Assembly (NCBI RefSeq): GCF_003614885.1
Contig: NZ_QZMS01000007.1
Span: 1,426,001 to 1,490,000, forward strand
Reading direction: 5' to 3'
Origin: Photobacterium salinisoli
Lineage (GTDB): Bacteria; Pseudomonadota; Gammaproteobacteria; Enterobacterales; Vibrionaceae
Length of the DNA stretch: 64,000 nt
This document shows positions 15,859-28,303 of the stretch, piece after piece. The position numbers and the translations under genes are program-made. The notes under the pieces were generated by a model. The model did not search any database. It saw only the letters and a list, made by a program, of their open reading frames with translations, and was not told the DNA's origin. Positions within the stretch are counted from its first letter, which is position 1, and every line of letters begins with the position of its first letter.

Positions 15859-18800
15859 ATGCGCAATCTCACCGTACTTGTACTCTCGTTAGTCTTATTT
15901 ATCGCCGTCTTTCCCTGCTATGCCAGTGAAGAGTCAGATTCCGCCCCCCCCCAGCAAACGTCCGATTACCGTAAAGCGCTGGACAAACAGATTGCATTGG
16001 CCAAAGAGCTGGAGACAACGCCAGAGAATGAGAAATTTCTGGAGAAACTGCTTCAGGCACAGGATCAATTACAAAAAACGGAAACCTACCAGGCACAAAT
16101 CGAAAAGAACCGGAAACTGCTGGATAATTTCAATGAGCAAACTGAAGCCATAAAAACTCAAATCAGTGAATTCAATGCCTCAAACTTTCCTGACTTCAGC
16201 CAGTGGGGCCAGGACCAGCTTACCCTTGAGATTGCTGAGCAGGACAATAAGTTAGAACAGCTTGAATTACAGCGACATAACTATCGCAACGAGATTGAAG
16301 ACATAGAGCGCAGTATGGATGCGTTTCCCAAGCGGGCCGAGCAGCTACGCCAGCAGATAGATAATGCCGACAAAGCCCGTAAACAAGCGGAAAGAGATCG
16401 TGATAACCCACTCTTGCTGGTTCATAACATTGAGTATGAGTTTTATGATAATCAGTTATCAGCCCTCGAAGCCGAACAGTTAACGGGTGATAATCGCCGC
16501 ACGCTCAGTAAACAAAAGCTTCAGCTGGTCAATGTAGAAATAGAAGCCAGGCAGGCTTACCGCAACAATCTGCAACTGATGCTGAACCGGCAACTCCGAA
16601 CCGATGCCGAACAATCCGCGCTTGATACCGATGAACTGGTACAGGAGCTGGTCGATCTTCCCCCTGAACTCAAGCAGCTCAGTGAAGAAAACCGCCGCTA
16701 TGCCAGTGTGCTGTCCTCACTGTCCGATCAACTTGATCAGGTTCAGCTGCAACAGGAAAAAGCCGATCAGCAATTAGAACAAGTGGCAAAAACGGCTGAG
16801 GATCTGAATAACATGGCCGAGTGGCTGTCCCTCAGCCCGGCTTTCAGTGAAAACATGCGTACCCGGCTCAAGAGACTGCCAGATCCGCCAGATATGTCAG
16901 GGCTGGACAATAACATCGCTCAAAATCAGATCCGTAAATATGAATACCAGCAACGGTTTGAAGATCTGACCGAAAGCGCAAAATCTGCGCCGGAAAAAAA
17001 TCTGTCGGAAGATCAGCAGGCACTGCAATCCGAACTCATTCAGAACAACCTGTCTTTGTTAGAAAAGCTAATCGACAGCAGTGACATCCTGATTTATCAG
17101 CAAGCCACCTTAAAAGTCGCCTATGACAAGCTGGATTCATCACTGAACAAACTGAAAAACAGAGCGGCACGATTACTGTTTCTGGCTCCGGACAGCAACG
17201 CTTTCAGTATCAAATTAGCTTCCGACACACTGGAAAAGCTGCAGTGGTTTTTTTCACCTACGCACTGGCTGGGATTACTCAAAATCCCTATGGTCGCCGA
17301 TCCTGTGCTACTGACTTTCTGCCTGATTATTGTTGCACTGCTGATTATTGCCCTCAGCTGGAGCCGCGCACGCTGGAAGAAATATTTAAAAGAAACCAGC
17401 CAATACATAGGTAAAGTCACTAAAGACAGGTTCAGCTTCAGTACGATCAATGTCATCTTCTCCGGCCTGTTTGCCTGGCCGGCACCGCTGGTTGTCGCCG
17501 TCGTTGGCGCCCTGTTAAGTGCACTGTGGCAACTGCCTTTCATCCACCACTTAGGTCAGGCCTTGGCGCTGCCATTGCCTCTGGTTATGTACTGTTTCAT
17601 GAGGGAGCTGGTGCGGCCGGAAGGTCTGCTCATCAAGCATTTTGACTGGCAGCCCAACCTGGTCATGCGCTGCTTCGGCCATTACCGCCGGTTGATCTGG
17701 ATATATCTCCCTATGATGGTGATCCAGAACTTTGCCTTTTATTACAACGACATTGATGTGAATGCCACACTGGGACGACTTGCATTTATCATCAGTAACA
17801 TAGCCGTCAGTTACTTTATGTGGAAAATGGCCAATGAGCGCATTCCAATGACTTACCGGGATTTACCCCAAGGCCATTTACATCTCAGCCATCATTTATT
17901 TTGGTGGCTGCTGATTTTATTGCCGCAGGCGCTCAACTACTTTGCACTGCTGGGCTATCTGGGCTCGGCGCAACAACTGATGTCAAAGCTTGAATATGCG
18001 GCGGTGCTGGGTGTATTTACCCTCCTGGTGTATTACCTGATCAAGCGGCTTATGCTGATTCAGCGACGCAGGCTGGCTTTCGAGCGGGCAAAAGCAAAAC
18101 GCCAGGAAATATTGGCGCAACGAAGAGCAGAATTGCTTGAGGGGAAAGAAGAGCCAATAAGCAGCGAGCTGCACATTGAAATTGAAGAGCCAGAAGTTGA
18201 TCTCGATGTCATCAGTGCGCAGTCGCTGCGACTTTTGCGCTCGCTGCTGCTGCTGATTTACCTGTTTATTCTTGCGCTCTTATCGTCAGATTTATACCAG
18301 GCCACCAGCTTCCTTGAAGACATTACACTCTGGGATGTCAATGCCAACATTGACGGGATAGAACAGCTCAGCCATATCACGCTAAAAAGTGTGCTGCTTG
18401 CAATTATGGCGCTCTGGCTGACGGCCATTCTAACCCGTGATTTGCCTGGCGCAATGGAGCTGTTAGTGCTGCAGCACATCAGCCTGAGTCCGGGGACCGG
18501 CTATGCAATTACCTCGCTTACCCGCTATCTGACCATCTTCTTTGGCATCATTATCGGCTCGGCCTTGATTGGTTTTGACTGGTCAAAAATGCAGTGGCTG
18601 ATTGCGGCACTGGGTGTCGGGCTGGGTTTCGGGCTGCAGGAAATTTTCGCCAATTTCATATCCGGCTTGATCATCTTGTTTGAGAAGCCGATCCGCATTG
18701 GTGATACGCTCACCATTCGCGATCTGACCGGAATTGTGGCAAAAATTAATACACGGGCAACGACTATAGTCGACTGGGACAGAAAAGAAGTCATCGTACC

Positions 18801-19173
18801 GAACAAAGCTTTTGTGACAGAGCAGTTTGTCAACTGGTCGTTATCGGATTCTATTACCCGGGTAACCATAGCTATCAGTGTGAAATATATGGCTGATACT
18901 GAATTAGTGACCCGGCTGTTATTTGAAGCAGCAGATGAATGCGAACTGGTTCTGGACAACCCTGAACCTGAGGTGTTTTTCCTGAGTATTACCGCCGATG
19001 CGCAAAATTTTGAAGTGCGGGCCTATGCTGCTGAAACCGGTCACCGGCTCAGCCTGACCCATGACCTTCACAGCCGGATTAAACGTAAGTTCCTGGCACA
19101 CGATATCAGTATTGCGCACCCTCAACTTGAAATTGCCATCAAGAAGCAGCAGCGCCACCCTCTGAGCCGCTAG
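15859..19173 (+). CDS. mscK: Mechanosensitive channel MscK (KefA-type)
   Basis: This is a 1104-residue inner-membrane channel protein with a signal peptide (about 1-22, ending near CYASE) and a long periplasmic coiled-coil region (about residues 35-450, rich in Gln/Glu/Leu heptads). About ten transmembrane helices follow, from about 480, and then the MscS core. The pore helix region GLGFGLQEIFANFISG lies near residue 920, followed by the MscS beta domain FEKPIRIGDTLTI. Length matches E. coli MscK (1120). It opens under membrane tension and protects against hypo-osmotic shock; MscK is also modulated by external K+. The gene is monocistronic and converges on alaE with a terminator between them. 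Confidence 0.92.
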   Translation: MRNLTVLVLSLVLFIAVFPCYASEESDSAPPQQTSDYRKALDKQIALAKELETTPENEKFLEKLLQAQDQLQKTETYQAQIEKNRKLLDNFNEQTEAIKTQISEFNASNFPDFSQWGQDQLTLEIAEQDNKLEQLELQRHNYRNEIEDIERSMDAFPKRAEQLRQQIDNADKARKQAERDRDNPLLLVHNIEYEFYDNQLSALEAEQLTGDNRRTLSKQKLQLVNVEIEARQAYRNNLQLMLNRQLRTDAEQSALDTDELVQELVDLPPELKQLSEENRRYASVLSSLSDQLDQVQLQQEKADQQLEQVAKTAEDLNNMAEWLSLSPAFSENMRTRLKRLPDPPDMSGLDNNIAQNQIRKYEYQQRFEDLTESAKSAPEKNLSEDQQALQSELIQNNLSLLEKLIDSSDILIYQQATLKVAYDKLDSSLNKLKNRAARLLFLAPDSNAFSIKLASDTLEKLQWFFSPTHWLGLLKIPMVADPVLLTFCLIIVALLIIALSWSRARWKKYLKETSQYIGKVTKDRFSFSTINVIFSGLFAWPAPLVVAVVGALLSALWQLPFIHHLGQALALPLPLVMYCFMRELVRPEGLLIKHFDWQPNLVMRCFGHYRRLIWIYLPMMVIQNFAFYYNDIDVNATLGRLAFIISNIAVSYFMWKMANERIPMTYRDLPQGHLHLSHHLFWWLLILLPQALNYFALLGYLGSAQQLMSKLEYAAVLGVFTLLVYYLIKRLMLIQRRRLAFERAKAKRQEILAQRRAELLEGKEEPISSELHIEIEEPEVDLDVISAQSLRLLRSLLLLIYLFILALLSSDLYQATSFLEDITLWDVNANIDGIEQLSHITLKSVLLAIMALWLTAILTRDLPGAMELLVLQHISLSPGTGYAITSLTRYLTIFFGIIIGSALIGFDWSKMQWLIAALGVGLGFGLQEIFANFISGLIILFEKPIRIGDTLTIRDLTGIVAKINTRATTIVDWDRKEVIVPNKAFVTEQFVNWSLSDSITRVTIAISVKYMADTELVTRLLFEAADECELVLDNPEPEVFFLSITADAQNFEVRAYAAETGHRLSLTHDLHSRIKRKFLAHDISIAHPQLEIAIKKQQRHPLSR

Positions 19174-19182
19174 CAATTACAA

Positions 19183-19208
19183 CAAAAAAGGCAGTCCATT
19201 GGACTGCC
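19183..19208 (-). terminator. Terminator between mscK and alaE
   Basis: Stem GGCAGTCC / GGACTGCC with an ATT loop, followed on the minus strand by TTTTTTGTTG. It mainly serves alaE; on the plus strand the T run is absent. Confidence 0.8.
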
Positions 19209-19236
19209 CCTCATCAAAACTCTTCAGCTCGCGGTT

Positions 19237-19680
19237 TCAGGCCTGCTGGTAGTAACCAGGTACTCTGAACATACGGCGACAAACTTCAAGAAACTGGCCG
19301 TAGACGCCACCCAGCACACCACTCACCAGCGCATTCGTGGCTACCGCGGTCATAATTTGCTCAGGCTCTGCCCCCACAAACCAAAGGATAGCGGCATAAA
19401 CCGGCGACTGGAACAGCACGTAAGCCAGCATATCGGATACAAACTTCATCCGGCCTGACGGGCTCAGTTTTGCTCCCCGACGGATCATCCAGTCACGGAA
19501 TACGCCGTAAGGCCAGGCAATGGCAATGTTAACCGGAATTGACAACGTTCGCGAAGCCAGCGACTGCTGGAAGGTCATCCCAGAGATAAACACTTCGATC
19601 ATCATGCCTGTGATAAAGCAGAACACCACCATTGCAAAAGTGTCTGCTGCCGCATTACGCACATTAAATTGTTCTTTCAC
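19237..19680 (-). CDS. alaE: L-alanine exporter AlaE
   Basis: The 147-residue protein aligns with E. coli AlaE through its full length: [65 protein letters not shown], and the C-terminal [15 protein letters not shown]. It has four predicted transmembrane helices and exports excess L-alanine using the proton gradient. The start is a GTG at 19680, giving [17 protein letters not shown]. The gene stands alone. Confidence 0.95.
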   Translation of the reverse strand: MKEQFNVRNAAADTFAMVVFCFITGMMIEVFISGMTFQQSLASRTLSIPVNIAIAWPYGVFRDWMIRRGAKLSPSGRMKFVSDMLAYVLFQSPVYAAILWFVGAEPEQIMTAVATNALVSGVLGGVYGQFLEVCRRMFRVPGYYQQA

Positions 19681-20300
19681 TGCCGCCCCGAATCATCAAC
19701 CAGAGATAAAAGCCAACATAGGCCATTCCAAAAGACCATACGACCACAAATGACACGACAAACCAGTCATTTGTTATATTAAATCAACTTTTAGATAAAA
19801 TATCTCACTGTATTAATATTAATGTTGTCTATTTACAACCAATAATCGTGATCAAAGCCGCATCTTTAGCTACTTGCGCACTACTGACGTGCTACTCAAG
19901 TATTTCTTACCTTTTGTTATCTGGTTTTTCTGCATGTTTACTGGCACAAAAACGGCCATTGAACTCAGTTTATCAGTTGATAAGCATGCTTTATCACCAA
20001 GATTCGGTTTATTTATACAAAAATTCACCTTCATCTTCACACCCGTGCTTCTTCACTATTTTTATATTTTTTTCATTAAGTTAGGAGAGGACAAACTCGA
20101 AGGTCATATCTGAATGGCAATTAATACGATTAATCTTGCCAAAATGTGTACACATAAGATGCACTTTACTGAGTCAGGCATGAATATTCTTCCAAGTTGA
20201 GATAAAACGACAGGTTTTTATCGCGGGAACACAGGCATACAAAAGAGGTATAACTACAGAAGTGAAATTTAATTACATATCGTGACCAAGATCGCAGCAA

Positions 20301-20326
20301 AGAAAAAGGGAGCACAAGGCTCCCTT
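20301..20326 (-). terminator. Terminator of the M4 protease gene
   Basis: Stem AAGGGAGC / GCTCCCTT, loop ACAAG, followed on the minus strand by TTTTTCTTTGC. It lies 24 bases past the stop. The rest of 19690-20300 has no gene that I can support. Confidence 0.82.
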
Positions 20327-20350
20327 CCGGTTAATAGCGTTGAAAACGGC

Positions 20351-22808
<2,458 letters not shown>

Positions 22809-22844
22809 TAAAAAAAGACCCGCTGATTACTCAACGGGTCTTTT
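22809..22844 (-). terminator. Terminator of tRNA-Ser(GGA) copy 2
   Basis: Stem GACCCG / CGGGTC flanked by A and T runs (AAAGACCCG / CGGGTCTTTT), loop of 12 bases, 8 bases past the tRNA 3' end; T-rich on the minus strand. Confidence 0.8.
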
Positions 22845-22851
22845 CTGAATA

Positions 22852-22939
22852 TGGCGGTGAGGGAGGGATTCGAACCCTCGATACGTTGCCGTATACACAC
22901 TTTCCAGGCGTGCTCCTTCAGCCACTCGGACACCTCACC
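22852..22939 (-). tRNA. tRNA-Ser(GGA), copy 2
   Basis: An 88-nt class II tRNA with encoded CCA, identical in its body to the copy at 15572-15659: anticodon loop CTGGAAA (GGA), acceptor stem GGTGAGG / CCTCACC. It is a single-gene transcript with its own promoter and terminator. Confidence 0.95.
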
Positions 22940-22977
22940 TAATTTTGGTTACTGCGCTTGCTCAGCAACGGGGCGTA

Positions 22978-23006
22978 ACTATAGTGTTGCCCATGACCGA
23001 GGTCAA
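22978..23006 (-). promoter_or_regulatory. Sigma-70 promoter of tRNA-Ser(GGA) copy 2
   Basis: On the minus strand, TTGACC (-35, 23001-23006) and TATAGT (-10, 22978-22983) have a 17-base spacer, followed by a GC-rich stretch (TACGCCCCG). The site is a near-consensus stable-RNA promoter. Confidence 0.7.
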
Positions 23007-23186
23007 CCCAAATCATCACATTATCAGTCAAGTGGATACTTTTGCAGCATAGTCAGGCTCACTCCCCTCTTTTTTCAGGTTTCCCTGTTACAGGGCTATG
23101 TCTTCTGGCTCTGCCTGCTACAATACCGCTATTCTGCTCACAGGCGCTTAAACAGTGCGCCTGACTATTTGAAAGAGAACCTGAAA

Positions 23187-23762
23187 ATGTCTGCGCAACT
23201 TTCGGCAATTTTGCAAGACCCTGAACTCAGTCAGCATTTGCTGTCTGAGTATCAAACCCGTGGCTTTGTAACGGCAATGGCGGCTGCCCCTCATCTACTG
23301 GATCCGGCTGAATGGCTGGCCTATCTGTGGGGTGGCGATGAAACCTCGCCATTTACCAGTCATGAAGAGTTAGAGAACTATGCCAACGCCATCGTTCAGA
23401 TATGGAACGAAGCGCGTCAGGCCTTGTTATCCAATAGCTGGGAATGGCCGGAAGGCTGCGATTTGGATGACAAAGAATTAGTCACACCAGCCACCCGTGA
23501 ATTTGCCGAAGGCGTATTACAAGGCTGGCAATTGGCGCGGGATGACTGGGAAACCATCATGCCGGAAAACAGCCAGGACAATGCCCTGCTGGGCGGCGTG
23601 CTGCTTTCTGTCAGCCTGCTGTATGATCCGGAAAGTGCGATGGCCGCCTTGTCTGAGCAAGGCGCCGAAGGTCTGGCACAATTTGAAGAAGTATTCAAAG
23701 CCATCCCTCCCATGCTGTGCGGCCTTACTCAGCGCGCACAACAGCTTACCGAAAACCAGTGA
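23187..23762 (+). CDS. UPF0149 family protein (YgfB/YecA-like)
   Basis: This 191-residue soluble, mostly helical acidic protein matches the UPF0149 (YgfB) family: HLLDPAEWLAYLWGG, the ENYANAIVQIWNEAR helix, and TREFAEGVLQGWQLARDDWETI. It lacks the C-terminal SEC-C motif found in YecA, so it is the short type. The family's role is not well defined, although a Pseudomonas YgfB has been linked to control of antibiotic-resistance genes. The ATG at 23187 is the real start. The same frame runs open back to 22851 only because it crosses the antisense of the tRNA-Ser gene. A strong hairpin follows the stop. Confidence 0.85.
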   Translation: MSAQLSAILQDPELSQHLLSEYQTRGFVTAMAAAPHLLDPAEWLAYLWGGDETSPFTSHEELENYANAIVQIWNEARQALLSNSWEWPEGCDLDDKELVTPATREFAEGVLQGWQLARDDWETIMPENSQDNALLGGVLLSVSLLYDPESAMAALSEQGAEGLAQFEEVFKAIPPMLCGLTQRAQQLTENQ

Positions 23763-23771
23763 TACTAATAA

Positions 23772-23799
23772 CAGCCGGGCAGACTCTTCTGCCCGGCTG
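23772..23799. terminator. Hairpin between the UPF0149 gene and the TRAP operon
   Basis: A 12-bp perfect stem (CAGCCGGGCAGA / TCTGCCCGGCTG) with a 4-base loop lies between two converging genes. T runs are poor, but the stem is strong enough to act on both strands. Confidence 0.65.
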
Positions 23800-23822
23800 A
23801 TTAGACTGACAGGAAACAAGTG

Positions 23823-25724
23823 TCAGTGAGTCATTTCCGCTTTCTGTCGGCTTACTCTAGTGTTTACCACTACTATTCCGATAACAGCAACTAACGCCGC
23901 TAGCCTGGCCGAATCATCCATGAACAGGATGAGCAGCGCCAATGCCAGCAGTACTACTCTGAAAAGCTTATTGAGCGGGTTAATCAGACGCCCCTCAATC
24001 CCCCCCGCAAAAGCGATAATCAATCCTGCCGTCGTCGCTATGCCAATCACAAAATGCAGTGTTTCCCCCTCACCCAGAATGAGTCCGGAGAAGGCCATCA
24101 TGGCAGGGATCAGGAAAAAGCCCTGAGCCAGCTTAAAAGCCTGCACCGCGGAACGCATCGGCGATGCATTGGCAATACCGGCACCGGCAAAGGCTGCCAG
24201 AGCGATGGGAGGGGTAACATTAGAAGTCTGTGACAACCAGAAAACGATCATGTGGGCCGTCAGAATAGGCAAGCCGAAATCATTCAGTGCCGGCACCGCC
24301 ATCACGGACAAGACTATGTACGCGGCTGTGACAGGTAAGCCCATGCCCAGCACCACCGCCGCCAGAGCAATCAGAAGGAGTGCCGACCATAAGTGGCCGC
24401 CGGACAGCGCCAGCAGGAACTGGGTGAACTGTAGCCCTATACCGGTTTGCCCGACAACGCCAACGACAATACCGGCCGTTGCACAGGCCACTGAAATCGG
24501 CAGGGCCATCAATGCCCCCTCTTTCATGCCTTCCAGCACCTGGCTCAGGCTGACACGGCTCGAACGGCGGCACAAGGCAGAAACAAGAATAGCGACACAT
24601 CCTGCAATCCCGACCAGCACCGGTGAGTAACTCATCATCAGCAGCGCAGTGACCAGAATCAATGGTGCGAGAAAGTGCCAGCCTTTGTTCAGCACCTCAC
24701 GCACACCAGCTTTGACGTCCATCCCTTCCAGCCCCAGCTTGCAGGCCATCAGATGAACATAAAGCAGCGTGCAGGCAAAATACAAAATGGCAGGTGCGAT
24801 CGACACCAGCAATATTTCGCTATAGGGAATTCCTGTAAACTGGGCCATGACAAACGCGCCCGCCCCCATAACAGGCGGCATAATCTGCCCGCCGGTGGAT
24901 GCCGCGGCTTCAATACCGGCAGCTTGCTCGGGTTTGTAGCCCAGCTTTTTCATCATCGGAATCGTTAACGACCCGGTTGTTACTGTGTTAGCAATGGCAG
25001 AGCCAGAGATAGAGCCTAACGCCGCCGAGGCGATCACACTGGCTTTTGCCGGCCCCCCGCGGTATTTTCCGGCAACCGCAAAGGCAATATCGATGAAAAA
25101 TTGCCCGGCGCCGGTCACCTGCAAAAAAGCCCCAAACAGCACGAAAATAAACACCACTCCTGCCGCAATCGCTAAAGGTGCGCCGTATACTCCGTTGGTA
25201 GAAAAAATATGGAAGCGGATGAGCTCTTCCAGCTCAAAACCTTTGCTGGCTATACCTGAAGGTAAAGCATCGCCAAACAGCGCATAGGTGATAAAAACAG
25301 CCGCTATCACCACCATCACCATGCCGACAGAACGCCGGGTCGCTTCCAGCAAGGCAACAATAGTGATCAGCCCTGCCAGTTGGTCTGACCCTTTCAACCC
25401 ATCCAGTAAAAAACTGATATCGTCGTAATCAAACTGAACAATGTGCCAGGTCGCCCAGATGGTGGCTGCCGACAACCCAAAATCGACACTGCGTGCCGCT
25501 AGATATAATGGAAAAGAATGACTCTGTTTGATTAATGGTTGAGTGAGAAACACTAATACCAGAATCCAGCTCAGGTGTACCGGACGAAATACAGGCGCCG
25601 CTAATTCTGCCGTCACCCCTTGCCAAATCTGAAAGGCTGACAAAACGATAGCCGCTACAGCGGCTATTTTCATCAACATATCGGCAAGCTTTTGCCCGTG
25701 CCGGGCAGTAGCTGTCGTTGACAT
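23823..25724 (-). CDS. TRAP transporter permease, fused 4TM/12TM subunits (TAXI type)
   Basis: This is a 633-residue polytopic protein. The N-terminal part holds the small DctQ-like four-helix subunit and the rest the large DctM-like subunit, as is usual for TAXI-type TRAP systems. Signature blocks include GSISGSAIANTVTTGSLTIPMMKKLGY, the following AAASTGGQIMPPVMGAGAFVM, and QTSNVTPPIALAAFAGAGIA. It imports a carboxylate or amino-acid substrate using the Na+ gradient; the substrate is not predictable. RBS TTGGAG precedes the ATG. The solute-binding gene lies 74 bases upstream on the same strand. Confidence 0.93.
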   Translation of the reverse strand: MSTTATARHGQKLADMLMKIAAVAAIVLSAFQIWQGVTAELAAPVFRPVHLSWILVLVFLTQPLIKQSHSFPLYLAARSVDFGLSAATIWATWHIVQFDYDDISFLLDGLKGSDQLAGLITIVALLEATRRSVGMVMVVIAAVFITYALFGDALPSGIASKGFELEELIRFHIFSTNGVYGAPLAIAAGVVFIFVLFGAFLQVTGAGQFFIDIAFAVAGKYRGGPAKASVIASAALGSISGSAIANTVTTGSLTIPMMKKLGYKPEQAAGIEAAASTGGQIMPPVMGAGAFVMAQFTGIPYSEILLVSIAPAILYFACTLLYVHLMACKLGLEGMDVKAGVREVLNKGWHFLAPLILVTALLMMSYSPVLVGIAGCVAILVSALCRRSSRVSLSQVLEGMKEGALMALPISVACATAGIVVGVVGQTGIGLQFTQFLLALSGGHLWSALLLIALAAVVLGMGLPVTAAYIVLSVMAVPALNDFGLPILTAHMIVFWLSQTSNVTPPIALAAFAGAGIANASPMRSAVQAFKLAQGFFLIPAMMAFSGLILGEGETLHFVIGIATTAGLIIAFAGGIEGRLINPLNKLFRVVLLALALLILFMDDSARLAALVAVIGIVVVNTRVSRQKAEMTH

Positions 25725-25798
25725 AAAGACTCCAATTCACACAAGGGCTGACAGACAGACCCAAGCCTGCGCTTCCCAGCCCTGAATACAACCCATAA

Positions 25799-26740
25799 TT
25801 ACTGAGACTGCTCATCCAGATATTGCTGGGCACCAGGATGCAATGGCACACCCTCGAGTTTTTTCATATTTTCAAGCGTTGTATACTGCGTCACACTGAT
25901 CGTTTTACGAATCTTATCCATATTCTCGAAGGCGGTTTTGGTCATTTCATACGCCAGTTTGTTATCCAGATCTTTATTCACCACTAACACATTCCAGATT
26001 GCCGGTGCCTTAAAGCTTGCAACGTTCTTATAGGTGTCAGCGGGTGCTTCGATCAATTGGTAAGAGGGATTAGCCGCAGTGATTTTCGCCATCTCCGCTT
26101 CGGTAAACGACAAAATACGAATATTACGGGTCAATGCCAGCTCTGTGATTGCACCTACACCTAAGCTGCCCACAATGGCTCCGGCATCAATCTGACCATT
26201 GGCAATCGCACTGGTGGTAGCGGTGTAGTTCAACGATTGAGCCTCAATATCTTTTTCTTCAACACCCAAGGCATTCAGAATATTAACGGCGCTGACTCGC
26301 GTACCTGAACCAGGCGCGCCAAGCGAGACTTTTTTACCTTTAAGATCTGTAATACTGCGGATATCTGAATCAGCAGGCACCATAAACTGCACAACATTAG
26401 GATATAAAGCAAACAAGACTACCGCGTCCATTTTTCTCGGAAAGGGTTTAGTGCCTTCGTAGGCCTGCTCAACCACATTACCCATAGCGATCCCTGCAAG
26501 CTGCTTGTGGGTCGACACTTTGATCACGTTTTCAACCGATGCGGCAGTGACTTCAGCCCGCATGTCAAAGTTATCAATATTCTCACTCCAGATCTTGGCC
26601 AGCATCCCGCCTAACGGGTAATAAGTACCGCTCTGACTGCCTGTTCCTATGGTGTAATTTTCCGCACTCACCTGAACCGAAAATGTCAGTAATGCTGTAG
26701 TCGTGAAGGCCAGCCAGCCTTTTCTGAATTGTGTAAGCAT
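25799..26740 (-). CDS. TAXI-family TRAP transporter solute-binding protein
   Basis: The 313-residue periplasmic binding protein has a signal peptide (LAFTTTALLTFSVQVSAE). The TAXI hallmark IGTGSQSGTYYPLGGMLAKIW starts the mature chain, followed by the LKGKKVSLGAPGSGTRVSAVNIL block and GQIDAGAIVGSLG. The C-terminus PLHPGAQQYLDE is also family-typical. It delivers the ligand to the fused permease encoded next. Relatives bind glutamate or 2-oxoglutarate, but sequence alone does not settle the ligand. RBS TAGGA precedes the ATG. Confidence 0.93.
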   Translation of the reverse strand: MLTQFRKGWLAFTTTALLTFSVQVSAENYTIGTGSQSGTYYPLGGMLAKIWSENIDNFDMRAEVTAASVENVIKVSTHKQLAGIAMGNVVEQAYEGTKPFPRKMDAVVLFALYPNVVQFMVPADSDIRSITDLKGKKVSLGAPGSGTRVSAVNILNALGVEEKDIEAQSLNYTATTSAIANGQIDAGAIVGSLGVGAITELALTRNIRILSFTEAEMAKITAANPSYQLIEAPADTYKNVASFKAPAIWNVLVVNKDLDNKLAYEMTKTAFENMDKIRKTISVTQYTTLENMKKLEGVPLHPGAQQYLDEQSQ

Positions 26741-27030
26741 AGTTATGGTCCTAGTTTCAGATAGTTATTAGGGTTCTTGCATTTTACTTATTCCACAAAT
26801 GTTATTGCCTTGTTGGTATATATGATCAACTAAAAAATACTGACAATGAGATCTCAGGTACCACTAAATGTTACAAGTTTGATTTATTTTGTTATACACC
26901 GGTCAGTAAAAGCCGCTGCTCCGGTATCGGTAAAGACTGACACCCCCCCACAATTTCTGACCATCACAATCTGGTTTCACGGCCCTTGTTAAATCTCATC
27001 ACACCTTGGGATGTAAAGTCTTCGGATACA

Positions 27031-27056
27031 AAAAAAGCGACCATCGGGTCGCTTTT
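27031..27056 (-). terminator. Terminator of nadA
   Basis: Stem AAAAGCGACC / GGTCGCTTTT with an ATCG loop, followed on the minus strand by TTTTTTGTATCC. The adjoining 26741-27030 interval holds no gene. Confidence 0.85.
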
Positions 27057-27083
27057 CATATCAGTGGATCCTTTTCTTGCCGG

Positions 27084-28145
27084 TCAGGCGTTGCCTTTTA
27101 CTTGCAATTGCAGTGACGCAGCAAAATCCAGCATACGGTTCAACGGGATAAGAGATTTCACACGGATGGCTTCATCGACAAAGATCTCGTGCTTCTCGCC
27201 GCCTTCGCGCAAAGCCGCTTCAATGGCTTTCAGGCCATTCATTGCCATCCAGGGACAATGTGCACAGCTTCGGCATGTCGCGCCAGCTCCGGCCGTCGGT
27301 GCCTCAATCAGTTCTTTTTCTGGCACCATCTGCTGCATTTTGAAGAAAATGCCTTTGTCGGTCGCAACAATCAGTTTTTGTTGCGGCAGGCTCTTCGCCG
27401 CTTTGATCAACTGGCTGGTAGAACCTACAGCATCTGCCAGGGCAACAACACTGGCCGGCGATTCAGGATGGACCAGGATAGCCGCATCCGGATGCAGGTG
27501 CTTCATGTCTTTGAGCGCTTTAGCGGAAAACTCATCATGAACAACACACTCGCCTTGCCACAACAGCATCTCAGCGCCTGTTTTCTTCTGGATATAGCTG
27601 CCTAAATGGCGGTCTGGCCCCCAGATGATCGGCTTACCTTCAGCATCCAGATGCTCGACAATCTCCAGCGCTATACTGGACGTCACCACCCAGTCAGCGC
27701 GTGCTTTGACCGCCGCAGACGTATTCGCGTACACCACGACAGTGTGATCAGGGTGCGCATCGCAGAATTCGCTGAATTCTTTTTCCGGGCAGCCCAGATC
27801 CAGTGAGCATTCAGCTTCCAGCGTCGGCATCAACACCTGTTTTTCTGGCGTAAGAATCTTGGCCGATTCCCCCATGAAACGCACACCGCAAATAATCAGG
27901 GTTTTTGCAGGATGTTGATTACCAAACCGTGCCATTTCCAGCGAATCACCGACAAAACCACCGGTTTCTTCGGCCAGGGCCTGGATTTCAGGATCGGTGT
28001 AGTAATGGGCGATCAACACCGCTTCTTTTTCTTCAAGCAGTGCTTTGATTTTCGCTTTGTAATCCACTTGCTCACTTTGAGTCAGTGGAATCGGTTTGGG
28101 CGGAAATGGATACACCATTTCTGAAGGGTCAAATGTCAGGCTCAT
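27084..28145 (-). CDS. nadA: Quinolinate synthase NadA
   Basis: This 353-residue [4Fe-4S] enzyme condenses iminoaspartate (made by NadB) with dihydroxyacetone phosphate to give quinolinate, the first step specific to NAD synthesis. Family blocks visible are [34 protein letters not shown], the [13 protein letters not shown] segment carrying a cluster Cys, [14 protein letters not shown], and the C-terminal [11 protein letters not shown] with the final ligand. Length equals E. coli NadA (347). It sits alone downstream of the Tol-Pal operon, as in Enterobacteria and Vibrios, with its own terminator. Confidence 0.97.
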   Translation of the reverse strand: MSLTFDPSEMVYPFPPKPIPLTQSEQVDYKAKIKALLEEKEAVLIAHYYTDPEIQALAEETGGFVGDSLEMARFGNQHPAKTLIICGVRFMGESAKILTPEKQVLMPTLEAECSLDLGCPEKEFSEFCDAHPDHTVVVYANTSAAVKARADWVVTSSIALEIVEHLDAEGKPIIWGPDRHLGSYIQKKTGAEMLLWQGECVVHDEFSAKALKDMKHLHPDAAILVHPESPASVVALADAVGSTSQLIKAAKSLPQQKLIVATDKGIFFKMQQMVPEKELIEAPTAGAGATCRSCAHCPWMAMNGLKAIEAALREGGEKHEIFVDEAIRVKSLIPLNRMLDFAASLQLQVKGNA

Positions 28146-28246
28146 TACGTCTTGCTCTATCAGCTCGTCCTTACAATCCGCGCATTATACACTGCAATTA
28201 CGCTGTAATACTAATCTGGATAAGGCATGGAAGGGACAAACAGACA

Positions 28247-28275
28247 CCGCTAACCCAATTTTGAGAGGTTAGCGG
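28247..28275 (-). terminator. Possible terminator of the Tol-Pal operon
   Basis: A 9-bp perfect stem (CCGCTAACC / GGTTAGCGG) with an 11-nt loop lies about 30 bases past the cpoB stop. No strong T run follows on the minus strand, so termination here is tentative. Confidence 0.45.
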
Positions 28276-28303
28276 CGAGGAAGAGAAGAAGTCTGATACC
28301 TTG

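Noticed and set aside
19874-20113. Open frame of 79 codons with hydrophobic segments
   Set aside because: TTG start with no ribosome site, AT-rich composition and no recognisable family; hydrophobicity follows from base composition. It could be a small membrane protein, but I cannot support it.
22851-23186. Open frame extending the UPF0149 gene upstream, starting MAVREGFEPSIRCRIHTFQACSF
   Set aside because: The extension is the antisense of tRNA-Ser(GGA), a well-known false protein. The conserved protein starts at 23187.
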